Below, one piece after another: positions 1 through 6,926 of a DNA stretch of 8,093 nt. The position numbers and the translations under genes were made by a program. Positions within the stretch are counted from its first letter, which is position 1, and each line of letters opens with the position of its first letter. The DNA comes from Candidatus Omnitrophota bacterium (lineage in GTDB: Bacteria > Omnitrophota > Gorgyraeia > Tantalellales > Tantalellaceae), in the NCBI GenBank assembly GCA_028717825.1, contig JAQUNB010000045.1, positions 1 through 8,093 on the forward strand. Reading direction: 5' to 3'. Below the pieces are notes generated by a model. It was not told the origin of the DNA. It worked only from the letters and a program-made list of their open reading frames with translations, and ran no database searches.

Positions 1-255
1 TTCTTTATACCAATCTGCCATCTGTTTTCTTAAACTACGCAGTCCCTTATTCAGCGCATATTTATGCGTTGCAGGATCCATAACTGCTTTTTTCAGTTTT
101 TCAATAATGAAATCCGGCGTAGGAGTATCCGGATCGCCTACACCCAGATCGATTATAGGACGCCCCGCTTCTACGGCTTTCTGTTTGGCTTTATCTATCT
201 CGGCGAATAAATAAGGTGGCAATTGTTTTAGCCGCTCGGCATAATCATTCTCCAT
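1..255 (-). CDS. dapL: LL-diaminopimelate aminotransferase, N-terminal part (truncated by window edge)
   Basis: These are the first 85 codons of a PLP-dependent class I/II aminotransferase, reading off the left edge. The start is the ATG at 255-253 (MENDYAERL), with a modest AAAGGG-type ribosome site about 6 bases upstream. The segment LPPYLFAEIDKAK followed by IIDLGVGDPDTPTP (about residues 34-47) is the characteristic N-terminus of DapL enzymes. The family converts tetrahydrodipicolinate directly to LL-diaminopimelate with glutamate as amino donor, in the cytoplasm. The stretch HKYALNKGLRSLRKQMADWY (residues 64-83) sits where many DapL proteins read HxYPSYEG, so this copy is somewhat divergent there. 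The PLP lysine lies outside the window. It starts 17 bases after dapB, and the absence of dapD/dapC/dapE here fits the DapL route. A related aspartate-type aminotransferase is possible, but context makes DapL much more likely. Confidence 0.88.
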   Translation of the reverse strand, partial: MENDYAERLKQLPPYLFAEIDKAKQKAVEAGRPIIDLGVGDPDTPTPDFIIEKLKKAVMDPATHKYALNKGLRSLRKQMADWYKE

Positions 256-272
256 TTTTACCCTTTCTCAGC

Positions 273-1019
273 CTATTTTTTCAAGGCCAGAACATCCGCC
301 ATCCCGTATAACCCCGACTTTTTTCCCGATAAAAATTTTGCGGCTTTGATAGCGCCGTCGGCAAGCACATCTCTCGACTTTGCATCGTGCCTGATCTCAA
401 GTTTTTCATATTTGTTCTCGAAAATTATACCGTGATTGCCTATTACTTCGCCTTCGCGAAAAACTTCAACCGGCAAATGCTTTCCACAGGCAGCCTCAAC
501 AACCTTCACGATCATCTTAGCGGTTCCACTCGGAGCGTCTTTTTTATGCACATGGTGCGTCTCGTCGATCCTTATATCACAACTATCCCCTAAAACACTC
601 GCGGCTTCTTTTACGATATTAAATAGAACATTCATCCCAACCGCCATGTTCGGTGAGAAAACTATGGGTATCTTTTTTGAAGCCGCCTTGATCTTTTTTT
701 CGCCATCAGCGTCCATGCCTGTCGTCCCTATTACCATCGCGATCTTTTGTTTGCGCGCGGCCTCAAGATGAGCAAGCGTAGCTTGCGGTGAACTGAACTC
801 AATGAGCACGTCAATTTTAGAATGTATATCATCTAAATCCGCGTTTATCGTAAGACCCATTTTTTTCTTCCCGAGAACAACACCTAGATCCTTGCCGACA
901 AAATCTGTACCGTCTTTTTCCAACGCGGCCGTAAGTTTGATCTTGGGATCGTCAAGCGCCAAGGCTGCTATCCTTTTCCCCATTTTGCCGCATACGCCGC
1001 TAACACCCAAACGTAACAT
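273..1019 (-). CDS. dapB: 4-hydroxy-tetrahydrodipicolinate reductase
   Basis: This 248-residue cytoplasmic enzyme reduces the DapA product to tetrahydrodipicolinate using NAD(P)H. The N-terminal Rossmann fold shows the glycine-rich loop GVSGVCGKMG (residues 5-14), and Glu34 ends the second strand (AALE) at the position that in the E. coli enzyme contacts the cofactor ribose. GTTG lies at 98-101 and SPNMAVGMN at 122-130. The substrate and catalytic signature ETHHVHKKDAPSGTA (153-167) supplies the catalytic His155/His156 and Lys159. The protein is slightly shorter than the roughly 265-270 residues of enterobacterial DapB, but the closing GLYGMADVL segment is intact. The start is the ATG at 1019, preceded by a strong GAGGAG site. 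It sits 36 bases after dapA and 17 before dapL, in one co-directional run. The identification is secure. Confidence 0.96.
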   Translation of the reverse strand: MLRLGVSGVCGKMGKRIAALALDDPKIKLTAALEKDGTDFVGKDLGVVLGKKKMGLTINADLDDIHSKIDVLIEFSSPQATLAHLEAARKQKIAMVIGTTGMDADGEKKIKAASKKIPIVFSPNMAVGMNVLFNIVKEAASVLGDSCDIRIDETHHVHKKDAPSGTAKMIVKVVEAACGKHLPVEVFREGEVIGNHGIIFENKYEKLEIRHDAKSRDVLADGAIKAAKFLSGKKSGLYGMADVLALKK

Positions 1020-1024
1020 TTTTT

Positions 1025-1030
1025 CTCCTC
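1025..1030 (-). promoter_or_regulatory. Ribosome binding site of dapB
   Basis: GAGGAG on the minus strand, five bases before the dapB ATG. It is a near-consensus Shine-Dalgarno sequence and fixes the start at 1019. The 36-base dapA-dapB gap holds nothing else recognisable. Confidence 0.85.
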
Positions 1031-1055
1031 TTTTGCTCCACCAAAAATTATACCC

Positions 1056-1919
1056 CTATATCAACTTATATTTTTTAAGAACTTTTTTTACCTTCTCCTC
1101 GTTCTCAGGCCTCATCTCACAAAGCGGAAGCCTCCATTCCTTTTCGATCATACCCATCATGCTAAGCGCGGTCTTTATTGGGATAGGATTGGTCTCAATG
1201 AACATCGCATTGCAAAGTTCGAGCATCTCATAATGTATCTTTTTTGCCTCTTCCGTTTTTCCTGAAAGATAGAGTTTCACCATCTTGTGGATCTTTGCCG
1301 GAATAATATTCGCGAGAACGCTCACTACGCCCTTAGCCCCGACAGACATGAACGGTAAAGTCAGGGAATCGTCTCCGCTGAGTACCGTAATATCGCACGA
1401 TGAAATTATATTCATTACCTGCTGGACGCTTCCCGCCGCCTCTTTTATCGCCACGATATTTTTAACCTTGGCAAGACGCACAACTGTCTCAGGTAAAATA
1501 GATATACCCGTCCTCGACGGGACATTATAGATCACTATAGGAAGACCGATCTTCGCTATCTCCGCGTAATGCCTATACTGGCCTTCGGGGGTCGGTTTGT
1601 TATAATACGGAGTGATCACCAAAGCGCCGTCGCAACCGGCTTCTTTAGCGTTATATGTAAGTTCTAAAGCTTCTACCGTATTATTCGAGCCGGTGCCGGC
1701 AATAACAGGAACTCTTTTCGCGACCATCTCTACGGTCATTTCCATGACCCGGCTCTGCTCCTCCATCGTCAGAGTAGCGGCTTCCCCCGTACACCCACAC
1801 GGCACAATACCATCCGTACCGTTCTTTATCTGAAATTCTATAAGCTTACGAAAAGCTTTTTCATCTATTTTCCCGTTCTTCATCGGTGTTACGATCGCGA
1901 CAAAAGATCCCTTGAACAT
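1056..1919 (-). CDS. dapA: 4-hydroxy-tetrahydrodipicolinate synthase
   Basis: This 287-residue TIM-barrel aldolase condenses pyruvate with aspartate semialdehyde, the committed step of the diaminopimelate/lysine pathway. The Schiff-base lysine is Lys159 in VAIKEAAG. Tyr131 in IYNVPSRTG is the general acid/base, Arg136 in the same motif binds the substrate carboxylate, and Tyr106 in PYYNKPTPEG is the residue donated across the dimer interface in the E. coli enzyme. The pyruvate loop reads PCGCTGEAATL (40-50) rather than the common GTTGE, so Cys43 stands where E. coli has the triad residue Thr44. The second Thr is kept. Length matches the family (about 290). The ATG at 1919 has an excellent ribosome site. 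It follows dapF after a 76-base gap that carries a heptad repeat array. The sequence does not show whether the enzyme is lysine-sensitive. Other pyruvate aldolases share this fold, but the full triad context and the neighbours support DapA. Confidence 0.95.
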   Translation of the reverse strand: MFKGSFVAIVTPMKNGKIDEKAFRKLIEFQIKNGTDGIVPCGCTGEAATLTMEEQSRVMEMTVEMVAKRVPVIAGTGSNNTVEALELTYNAKEAGCDGALVITPYYNKPTPEGQYRHYAEIAKIGLPIVIYNVPSRTGISILPETVVRLAKVKNIVAIKEAAGSVQQVMNIISSCDITVLSGDDSLTLPFMSVGAKGVVSVLANIIPAKIHKMVKLYLSGKTEEAKKIHYEMLELCNAMFIETNPIPIKTALSMMGMIEKEWRLPLCEMRPENEEKVKKVLKKYKLI

Positions 1920-1924
1920 TAGTT

Positions 1925-1930
1925 CCTCCT
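1925..1930 (-). promoter_or_regulatory. Ribosome binding site of dapA
   Basis: AGGAGG on the minus strand, five bases before the dapA ATG, a consensus Shine-Dalgarno. It lies directly next to the AGTGACT heptad array, so dapA has an independent strong initiation site although it is not coupled to dapF. Confidence 0.88.
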
Positions 1931-1935
1931 CGATA

Positions 1936-1970
1936 AGTGACTAGTGACTTGTGCCTAGTTACTAGTGGTT
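1936..1970. repeat. Degenerate heptanucleotide tandem array, class A (AGTGACT)
   Basis: Five consecutive 7-base units fit the plus-strand consensus AGTGACT. Two are perfect (1936-1942 and 1943-1949), one has a single mismatch (1957-1963) and two have two mismatches (1950-1956 and 1964-1970). The unit is nearly its own reverse complement (AGTNACT), so the array can also fold on itself. It fills about half of the dapF-dapA gap and ends a few bases before the dapA ribosome site. The rest of the gap (1971-1995) shows nothing recognisable. The function is unknown. Confidence 0.8.
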
Positions 1971-1995
1971 TTATATGTGTGCGCTTACAAAAAAC

Positions 1996-2811
1996 TTATA
2001 ATTTTCCCTCGTAAACTATCTGCGCTTTCCCTTCAAGAAAAACATCTGTAACTTTTTTGTTGGATAAACTGAAATATACCGTTAAGACTTCGCCGCTTTT
2101 TGTTAACATCTTTACGGGGCTGGTTACCTTACCCAAAAGACCTAAAATGACGGCTGAAGCAACCGTACCGGTCCCACAAGCCAACGTTTCGTCCTCAACT
2201 CCTCGTTCATACACTCTAACAGAAGCTGAATTATTTTTTACTTTCCCGACAAAATCAGCGTTCGTCCCTGCCGGTGCGAATAAAGGATGCTGTCTCACCT
2301 TCCGGCCTATATCCTGAACGTTATAATTATCCAGATCTTCAACGATCTGCACGGCATGCGGAACACCAGTATTGATCTTATGAACGGTCATACTGCCGGA
2401 TCCGGTCTCTAGATCTATATTAAGTTTTATCTCTTTTGGGTCGCTCATTTTAAGTTTGACGCTTTCGTCTTTAACCACGGCCTCGATTATTCCGGCACCG
2501 GTCTCGATTGTAAGCATATTGCCCCAGCCGTTCGCCGACGCGTACCAAGCACTACATCGGGCGCCGTTGCCGCACATATCCGCCTCTGAACCGTCAGAAT
2601 TTATGATCCGCATACGGAAATCCGCTTTGCCCGATCTCTCAAGCACAAGAATACCATCCGCGCCTACGGCATATCTCCTGCGGCACAGATCCCTCGCAAG
2701 GTCAGGATAGTCGAGGCATAGATGATCCATCTCACCTTTTTTGTTATTAAGAAGGATAAAATCATTCCCGCTTGCCACGACCTTTGTAAAACAAAGTTTA
2801 TTTTTTTTCAT
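1996..2811 (-). CDS. dapF: Diaminopimelate epimerase
   Basis: This 271-residue cofactor-independent epimerase interconverts LL- and meso-diaminopimelate, using two cysteines as acid and base. Both are visible: Cys80 in DMCGNGARC and Cys212 in ETLACGTGTVASA. SGNDF (14-18), RRYAVGADGIL (45-55), NTGVPHAV (147-154), FAPAGTNADFV (178-188) and YERGVEDETL (201-210) are the remaining family blocks, in the expected order of the two pseudo-symmetric halves. Length is normal. The ATG at 2811 shares a base with the lysA stop (TAATG) and has no good Shine-Dalgarno sequence upstream, so translation is probably coupled to termination on lysA. The product feeds both LysA and peptidoglycan synthesis. The identification is secure. 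Confidence 0.97.
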   Translation of the reverse strand: MKKNKLCFTKVVASGNDFILLNNKKGEMDHLCLDYPDLARDLCRRRYAVGADGILVLERSGKADFRMRIINSDGSEADMCGNGARCSAWYASANGWGNMLTIETGAGIIEAVVKDESVKLKMSDPKEIKLNIDLETGSGSMTVHKINTGVPHAVQIVEDLDNYNVQDIGRKVRQHPLFAPAGTNADFVGKVKNNSASVRVYERGVEDETLACGTGTVASAVILGLLGKVTSPVKMLTKSGEVLTVYFSLSNKKVTDVFLEGKAQIVYEGKL

Positions 2812-4061
2812 TATTTTAAATCTTTTATGATCTTTTCGCCGCGTATGAGATCCCGATATTTTTCCGCAAGCCGTATAACTCTGATTTCACCATTGATCAC
2901 CATGATCTCCGCTAGTTTTGGACGTGAATTGTAATTTGAGGACATGCTGAAACCATAAGCACCCGCGTTCATGACAGCCAGATGGTCCCCCGCCACGAGC
3001 TCTGGAAGCTCTCTATCAAGTGCAAGATAATCTCCGCTCTCACAAATAGGCCCTACTATATCATACTTATAGTTATTGGCATCGCGTTTAACCAGAGGGA
3101 AGATCTCGTGATGCGCGTTGTATAAGCTCGGGCGCAAGAGATCGTTCATACCGGCATTAACAATAGCGAATTTTTTGTCGTTCGAACTCGTTTTTATATA
3201 TAGGACCTTACAGACCAAAATGCCGCTGCTGCCGACCACGAACCGCCCCGGTTCGAGTATGAGCTTGTACGTTTTGCCCTTAATCAAAGGTATTATCTCT
3301 TTCGCGAAATCGTTTGCCGTCGCGGCTTTTTCTTTAGTATATTCAATACCAAAACCACCGCCGATATTCAACCATTCAATGGGGATATTGCTTTTTTCCA
3401 AAAATTCCATGACCTTTTTAAGCGACGCAACGAACGGCGCCACCTCGGTTATCTGAGAACCGATGTGGACATGGACACCTTTCAGTGCAACATGAGAATA
3501 TTTATTTGCGTTGTCAAAGATATCTTCCGCTCTCTTAAAATCTATCCCGAACTTTTTCTCCTTAGTCCCGGTTGTTATATAATCGTGCGTATTGGGTTTT
3601 ACATCCGGGTTAAGCCGTATTGCGGCGTGTGCTTTTTTCCTTAAACTTTTGGCGACGGAATTGATCATGATAAGCTCCGGGACCGATTCGACATTAAATG
3701 AAAGTATCCCTTTGCCTATTGCGACCTTGATCTCCTCTTCTGTCTTGCCCACGCTCGCGTACACTATCCTGTTCGGGGGGCATCCTATCTTGAGCGCTTT
3801 ATAAAGCTCTCCGCCCGAAACTATATCAAGTCCCGCTCCCGCATTCACCAGTGCTTTACAGATATTAAGGTTAGAATTAGCCTTCATAGAAAAACATATG
3901 AGAGGATTGACATCCTTGAACGCATCCTTTATCTTAAAAAAATGGTCCATTAATGTTCTATAGCTGTATAGATAGAACGGCGTCGGGTACTCACCGACGA
4001 TCTTCGCTATCGGAATATCCTCACATTGAAGGACCCCGTCTTTGTAATGAAATTCATGCAT
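2811..4061 (-). CDS. lysA: Diaminopimelate decarboxylase
   Basis: This 416-residue fold-type III PLP enzyme decarboxylates meso-diaminopimelate to L-lysine, the last lysine step. The alanine-racemase-like barrel carries the PLP lysine Lys60 in FSMKANSN, His199 in HVHIGSQI, the phosphate loop IGGGFGIEY (233-241) and the EPGR motif at 270-273. The C-terminal beta domain has PICESGD (338-344, with the active-site Cys340 and Glu341 contributed to the partner subunit) and NAGAYGFSMSSNYN (365-378), which contains the conserved tyrosine. Length matches the family. The MHEF start at 4061 has AAGGA eight bases upstream, and that site overlaps the argH stop codon, tying lysA expression to argH. Ornithine or arginine decarboxylases of the same fold lack this C-terminal combination. 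The identification is secure. Confidence 0.97.
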   Translation of the reverse strand: MHEFHYKDGVLQCEDIPIAKIVGEYPTPFYLYSYRTLMDHFFKIKDAFKDVNPLICFSMKANSNLNICKALVNAGAGLDIVSGGELYKALKIGCPPNRIVYASVGKTEEEIKVAIGKGILSFNVESVPELIMINSVAKSLRKKAHAAIRLNPDVKPNTHDYITTGTKEKKFGIDFKRAEDIFDNANKYSHVALKGVHVHIGSQITEVAPFVASLKKVMEFLEKSNIPIEWLNIGGGFGIEYTKEKAATANDFAKEIIPLIKGKTYKLILEPGRFVVGSSGILVCKVLYIKTSSNDKKFAIVNAGMNDLLRPSLYNAHHEIFPLVKRDANNYKYDIVGPICESGDYLALDRELPELVAGDHLAVMNAGAYGFSMSSNYNSRPKLAEIMVINGEIRVIRLAEKYRDLIRGEKIIKDLK

Positions 4062-4072
4062 CGTATTTTTCC

Positions 4073-5458
4073 TTATTCCGGCTGTTTCTTAAGCTTTTTC
4101 TTCCACGATTCGATCTCTTTTTTGACAAACGCCGGGTTTGTGCTGCCCGGAGTCTTCTTATTTTTTACGGAAGTCTCGGCGTTCAAAAGATCGAATATGT
4201 CCTCATCTATCTTGTCTGAGATCTTTTTCAGTTCCGCGATCGACATATCGGAAATATTTATATCCTTTTTTATGCATTTTTTGATTATACTGCCGGCAAT
4301 ATCATGGGCGTCCTTAAAAGCCACGCCCTTCCTCACGAGATACTCGGCGATATCGGTCGCATAAATAAACTCGTCTTCCAGAAGGGCCTTTACATAACTC
4401 TTCTTTAGTTTCAATGTCCCGACAAGATCTTTCATGATAGCCAGCTCATCCGCAACGATCCGCATGGACTCAAATAACGGTTTTTTGTCTTCCTGCAGGT
4501 CGCGGTTATACGAATGCGGCAAAGCTTTAAGAAGTACGAACAATGTATTTAGATACCCTATAATAACAGATGACCTGCCACGTATAAGTTCCAGCACATC
4601 AGGGTTCTTCTTTTGCGGCATAAGGGAGCTACCCGTACAATAGCTCTCCCCTATATCCAGAAAACCGAATTCCGGGGTACTGTAAAGTATCATGTCTTCG
4701 GCGATCCGGGATAAGTGCACCGCGATAAAACAAAGCGCTGATACTATCTCCACGATAAAATCCCTGTCACTTACCGCGTCGATGCTGTTCGCGGAAATCG
4801 ACTGGAACCCAAGTTTATCGGCGATGAATTTACGATCAAGCTCAAGCGCCGCTCCCGCTAAAGCACCCGATCCCATTACCGAAACATCCGTTCGTTTATA
4901 TGCATCCTTCACCCTGTCCAAGTCACGCTGGAGCATCTCAACATAAGCCAATGTAAGATGCGAGAAAAGAATAGGTTGAGCACGATTCAGGTGCGTATAC
5001 CCGGGGATAATTACATCAAAATTCTTTTCAGCTAACACAACCAACGCTTTTTGGAGGCTTATGATCGCCTCTTCGATCATAGCTAAATGATCTTTACAGT
5101 ATAAACGGACATCATTGACGACCTGCTCGTTACGCGACCTGCCCGTATGCAGTTTTTTCGCCAGTTCCGGCGCGCGCGAAGAGACATAATCCTGTACCGC
5201 CGAGTGGATATCCTCAAACGCCTCGGGGTTAAAAGTCCCTTTTTCTATTTTTTGCAAAAGCTGCTCCAAGATCGGCAGAAATTCTTTTTTCTCTTTTTCC
5301 GTTATTAACCCTGTTTTATGAAGCATCTCAACGTGAACTTTAGTGCTCAAACAGTCGTAATAAGCGAGGATCTTATCCACCTCGATGCTCGAGGTGAACT
5401 TCATAACGAAAGGTATCATATCCTCTTTCTCGAATCTCCCGCCCCATAGTTTTGCCAT
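4073..5458 (-). CDS. argH: Argininosuccinate lyase
   Basis: This 461-residue member of the fumarase/aspartase superfamily cleaves argininosuccinate to arginine and fumarate as a homotetramer. The N-terminus MAKLWGGRFEK is typical. Substrate-binding HTGRSRNEQV spans 104-113, GYTHLNRAQP (153-162) carries the catalytic-region His155, and the signature GSSLMPQKKNPD spans 276-287 with the catalytic serine on its flexible loop. The C-terminal part (YVKALLEDEFIYATDIAEYLV onward) is complete. Length equals that of well-known ArgH proteins (about 455-465). The start at 5458 has an AAGGAG site. It follows argG after a 246-base repeat-filled gap and precedes lysA by 11 bases, so this is the junction between the arginine and lysine halves of the cluster. 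The identification is secure. Confidence 0.97.
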   Translation of the reverse strand: MAKLWGGRFEKEDMIPFVMKFTSSIEVDKILAYYDCLSTKVHVEMLHKTGLITEKEKKEFLPILEQLLQKIEKGTFNPEAFEDIHSAVQDYVSSRAPELAKKLHTGRSRNEQVVNDVRLYCKDHLAMIEEAIISLQKALVVLAEKNFDVIIPGYTHLNRAQPILFSHLTLAYVEMLQRDLDRVKDAYKRTDVSVMGSGALAGAALELDRKFIADKLGFQSISANSIDAVSDRDFIVEIVSALCFIAVHLSRIAEDMILYSTPEFGFLDIGESYCTGSSLMPQKKNPDVLELIRGRSSVIIGYLNTLFVLLKALPHSYNRDLQEDKKPLFESMRIVADELAIMKDLVGTLKLKKSYVKALLEDEFIYATDIAEYLVRKGVAFKDAHDIAGSIIKKCIKKDINISDMSIAELKKISDKIDEDIFDLLNAETSVKNKKTPGSTNPAFVKKEIESWKKKLKKQPE

Positions 5459-5463
5459 TGCAT

Positions 5464-5469
5464 CTCCTT
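5464..5469 (-). promoter_or_regulatory. Ribosome binding site of argH
   Basis: AAGGAG on the minus strand, five bases before the argH ATG at 5458. An out-of-frame ATG lies in the spacer between the two, but the conserved MAKLWGGRF start shows which ATG is used. The class B heptad array begins eight bases further upstream. Confidence 0.85.
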
Positions 5470-5476
5470 AAATTAT

Positions 5477-5525
5477 CGTATCTCGTGACTCGTGTTTCGT
5501 TGTTCGTGTTTCGGGGTTCGCGTCC
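5477..5525. repeat. Degenerate heptanucleotide tandem array, class B (CGTGTTT)
   Basis: Seven consecutive 7-base units match the plus-strand consensus CGTGTTT. Units 5491-5497 and 5505-5511 are perfect. Units 5477-5483, 5484-5490, 5498-5504 and 5512-5518 match at five positions, and the last (5519-5525) at four. Nearly every unit begins with CG followed by T-rich bases, so the period is clear despite the drift. On the transcribed strand the unit reads AAACACG. The array lies just upstream of the argH ribosome site. Confidence 0.78.
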
Positions 5526-5532
5526 CCCCATG

Positions 5533-5599
5533 CGTCATCCCCGCGAAAGCGGGGATCCAATAAAAATATTAATGGATTCCTGCTTTCGCAGGAATGACG
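5533..5599. repeat. REP/BIME-like element: two inverted 26-base palindromes
   Basis: Arm 1 (5533-5558) and arm 2 (5574-5599) are inverted copies identical at 22 of 26 positions, separated by a 15-base AT-rich spacer. Each arm is itself a hairpin. Arm 1 pairs ATCCCCGC with GCGGGGAT around a GAAA tetraloop, and arm 2 pairs ATTCCTGC with GCAGGAAT. The CGTCAT head and the GCGAAAGC core are those of a palindromic repeat seen in many bacterial genomes. The paired inverted layout is that of a BIME built from REP-like units, which are often spread by RAYT-type Y1 transposases. No transposase is present here. Between argG and argH in an operon it could act as an mRNA-stabilising or attenuating hairpin, which is inference. 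Confidence 0.88.
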
Positions 5600-5656
5600 A
5601 TTTTTATTATTATTTTCGTCTCCGTCCAACCATTCACCTACCGCATCGTTCCCATC
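5600..5656. other. Spacer without recognisable content (argG-argH gap)
   Basis: This stretch between the BIME-like element and the first CATACTA heptad array begins with an AT-rich run containing ATT triplets. It has no supportable gene, hairpin or promoter. The whole argG-argH gap (5459-5704, 246 bases) is otherwise made of repeat elements. Confidence 0.6.
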
Positions 5657-5691
5657 GGCACTACATACCACATACTACATACTATGTACCA
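5657..5691. repeat. Heptanucleotide tandem array, class C copy 1 (CATACTA)
   Basis: Five 7-base units follow the plus-strand consensus CATACTA. The units at 5671-5677 and 5678-5684 are perfect, 5664-5670 has one mismatch, and the two end units (5657-5663 and 5685-5691) match at four positions. It starts 13 bases after the argG stop codon in the direction of transcription. Positions 5657-5684 are a direct repeat of 6961-6988, with 26 of 28 bases identical. Confidence 0.85.
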
Positions 5692-5704
5692 ATAAGCCCT
5701 TTGA

Positions 5705-6877
5705 TTAAGCTCTATACGGCATCGCCCACAGATCAATGAAACCCTTAGCCAGCTTCTGGTCGAAAACATCCCCTTCGCCATAAGTAGCTAAAGCTTTCTT
5801 GTATTTAGAATATGGGCTCTTTCTCCCGCAAACGATAACATTGCCTTTATATAGTTTAAGGACGACTTCTCCGGAAACTTTTTCCTGCGTTTTATCTATA
5901 AACGCGTCGATCGCCTCTCTTAGAGGCGTGAACCAAAGTCCGTAATAAACCAATTCTGAATACCGTTCGGAAAGAAAATTCTTATACTTGCGTACTTCCC
6001 TGTCCAGAACAAGTTCTTCCAAAGCCGTATGGGCTGCGTAAAGGATCTCCGAAGCCGGGGCTTCGTAAACCTCACGCGATTTTATCCCGACCAATCGGTC
6101 CTCTATCATATCAACCCTGCCGACGCCGTGCGAAGCGCCTATGAGATTAAGTCTGTTAACCAGTTCCACCGAACCATATTTTTTCCCGTCGATCGCAACC
6201 GGAATACCATTTTTAAACGTTACAGTAATGTGCTGCGCCTTGGAAGACGCGTTTTCCAACGGTTTTATGTTTATAAATGTATCGGATTGCGGTTCAAAGC
6301 AAGGGTCCTCCAACTTGCCGCCTTCTACGCTTATACCCCAAAGGTTCACATCTATACTGTATAGTTTTTTCTTGGTCTGCTCTATCGGGATATTATGCTC
6401 GGCGGCATAATCTATCTCCGATTCTCGCGTAGTGAGTTCCCATTCCCTTACCGGAGCTATTACCTTAAGGCTAGGTGCTTTCACATGAAAGGTTACCTCG
6501 AAACGCACTTGATCGTTCCCTTTGCCGGTACAGCCGTGCGCAATAGCAACAGCCTTTTCTTTTTTCGCGACAGCGACCATAGCCTCAGCAATAAGCGGTC
6601 GCGACAAAGCCGTAGCAAGATTGTATTTACCCTGATACAAAGCACCCGTTTTAAGTGCCGGGAAAACATATTCATCTACGAACTTTTTCTTTAGATCCCC
6701 GACGATGCATTTACTGGCGCCTATTTTAAGAGCGCGTTTCTTCGCACTTTTTGTATCCGCGCCCTGCCCCACATCCGCCATAAAACAAACAACTTCATAT
6801 CCTTTTTCCATCAGCCACTTGATCGCGACCGACGTATCAAGCCCTCCGGAATATGCTAGAACTATTTTCTTCGCCAT
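5705..6877 (-). CDS. argG: Argininosuccinate synthase
   Basis: This 390-residue enzyme joins citrulline and aspartate to argininosuccinate with ATP cleavage to AMP and pyrophosphate. The N-type ATP pyrophosphatase loop AYSGGLDTSV (8-17) opens the nucleotide domain. AHGCTGKGNDQVRFE (113-127) is the ATP/substrate region. NLWGISVEGGKLEDPCFEP (178-196), SREVYEAPAS and the C-terminal KLYKGNVIVCGRKSPYS are family blocks. Length is close to the usual 400. YNLATALSRPLIA (85-97) has Ala where LGT is common, a mild variation. The start is ATG 6877 because MAKKIVLAYSGG is the conserved N-terminus and GGGAG lies five bases upstream. A longer reading frame from a TTG at 6937 only translates the repeat array. 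The gene is bracketed by class C heptad arrays on both sides. The identification is secure. Confidence 0.97.
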   Translation of the reverse strand: MAKKIVLAYSGGLDTSVAIKWLMEKGYEVVCFMADVGQGADTKSAKKRALKIGASKCIVGDLKKKFVDEYVFPALKTGALYQGKYNLATALSRPLIAEAMVAVAKKEKAVAIAHGCTGKGNDQVRFEVTFHVKAPSLKVIAPVREWELTTRESEIDYAAEHNIPIEQTKKKLYSIDVNLWGISVEGGKLEDPCFEPQSDTFINIKPLENASSKAQHITVTFKNGIPVAIDGKKYGSVELVNRLNLIGASHGVGRVDMIEDRLVGIKSREVYEAPASEILYAAHTALEELVLDREVRKYKNFLSERYSELVYYGLWFTPLREAIDAFIDKTQEKVSGEVVLKLYKGNVIVCGRKSPYSKYKKALATYGEGDVFDQKLAKGFIDLWAMPYRA

Positions 6878-6882
6878 GTTAA

Positions 6883-6887
6883 CTCCC
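6883..6887 (-). promoter_or_regulatory. Ribosome binding site deciding the argG start
   Basis: GGGAG on the minus strand, five bases upstream of the ATG at 6877. No comparable site precedes the in-frame TTG at 6937, so the short form beginning MAKKIVL is the supported start. Confidence 0.82.
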
Positions 6888-6891
6888 ATTC

Positions 6892-6926
6892 TAGTATGTA
6901 GTACATAGTATGTAGGATGTAGTGCC
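6892..6926. repeat. Heptanucleotide tandem array, class C copy 2, inverted (TAGTATG)
   Basis: Five 7-base units read TAGTATG on the plus strand, the reverse complement of copies 1 and 3. Units 6892-6898 and 6906-6912 are perfect, 6913-6919 has one mismatch, 6899-6905 two, and the last unit (6920-6926) is TAGTGCC. The array lies just upstream of the argG ribosome site and faces copy 3 across a 34-base loop. Confidence 0.85.

Noticed and set aside
436..1233. Plus-strand reading frames antisense to dapB and dapA
   Set aside because: They lie opposite well-conserved genes, have no family signature or ribosome site, and follow from the codon structure of the real genes.
5533..5599. Palindrome as an intrinsic terminator of argG
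   Set aside because: On the minus strand the last hairpin is not followed by a U-run, and the same palindrome type occurs broadly as a dispersed repeat, so termination is not supported.
5468..5671. A 67-codon minus-strand reading frame between argG and argH
   Set aside because: It is the translation of the palindromic repeat and the class B array (the familiar CESRNP and DPRFRGDD repeat-derived peptide). It has no ribosome site or family resemblance and is not a gene.
5452..5739. A plus-strand reading frame across the argG-argH gap
   Set aside because: It overlaps the ends of argG and argH and reads through the repeats, with repeat-derived peptide only.
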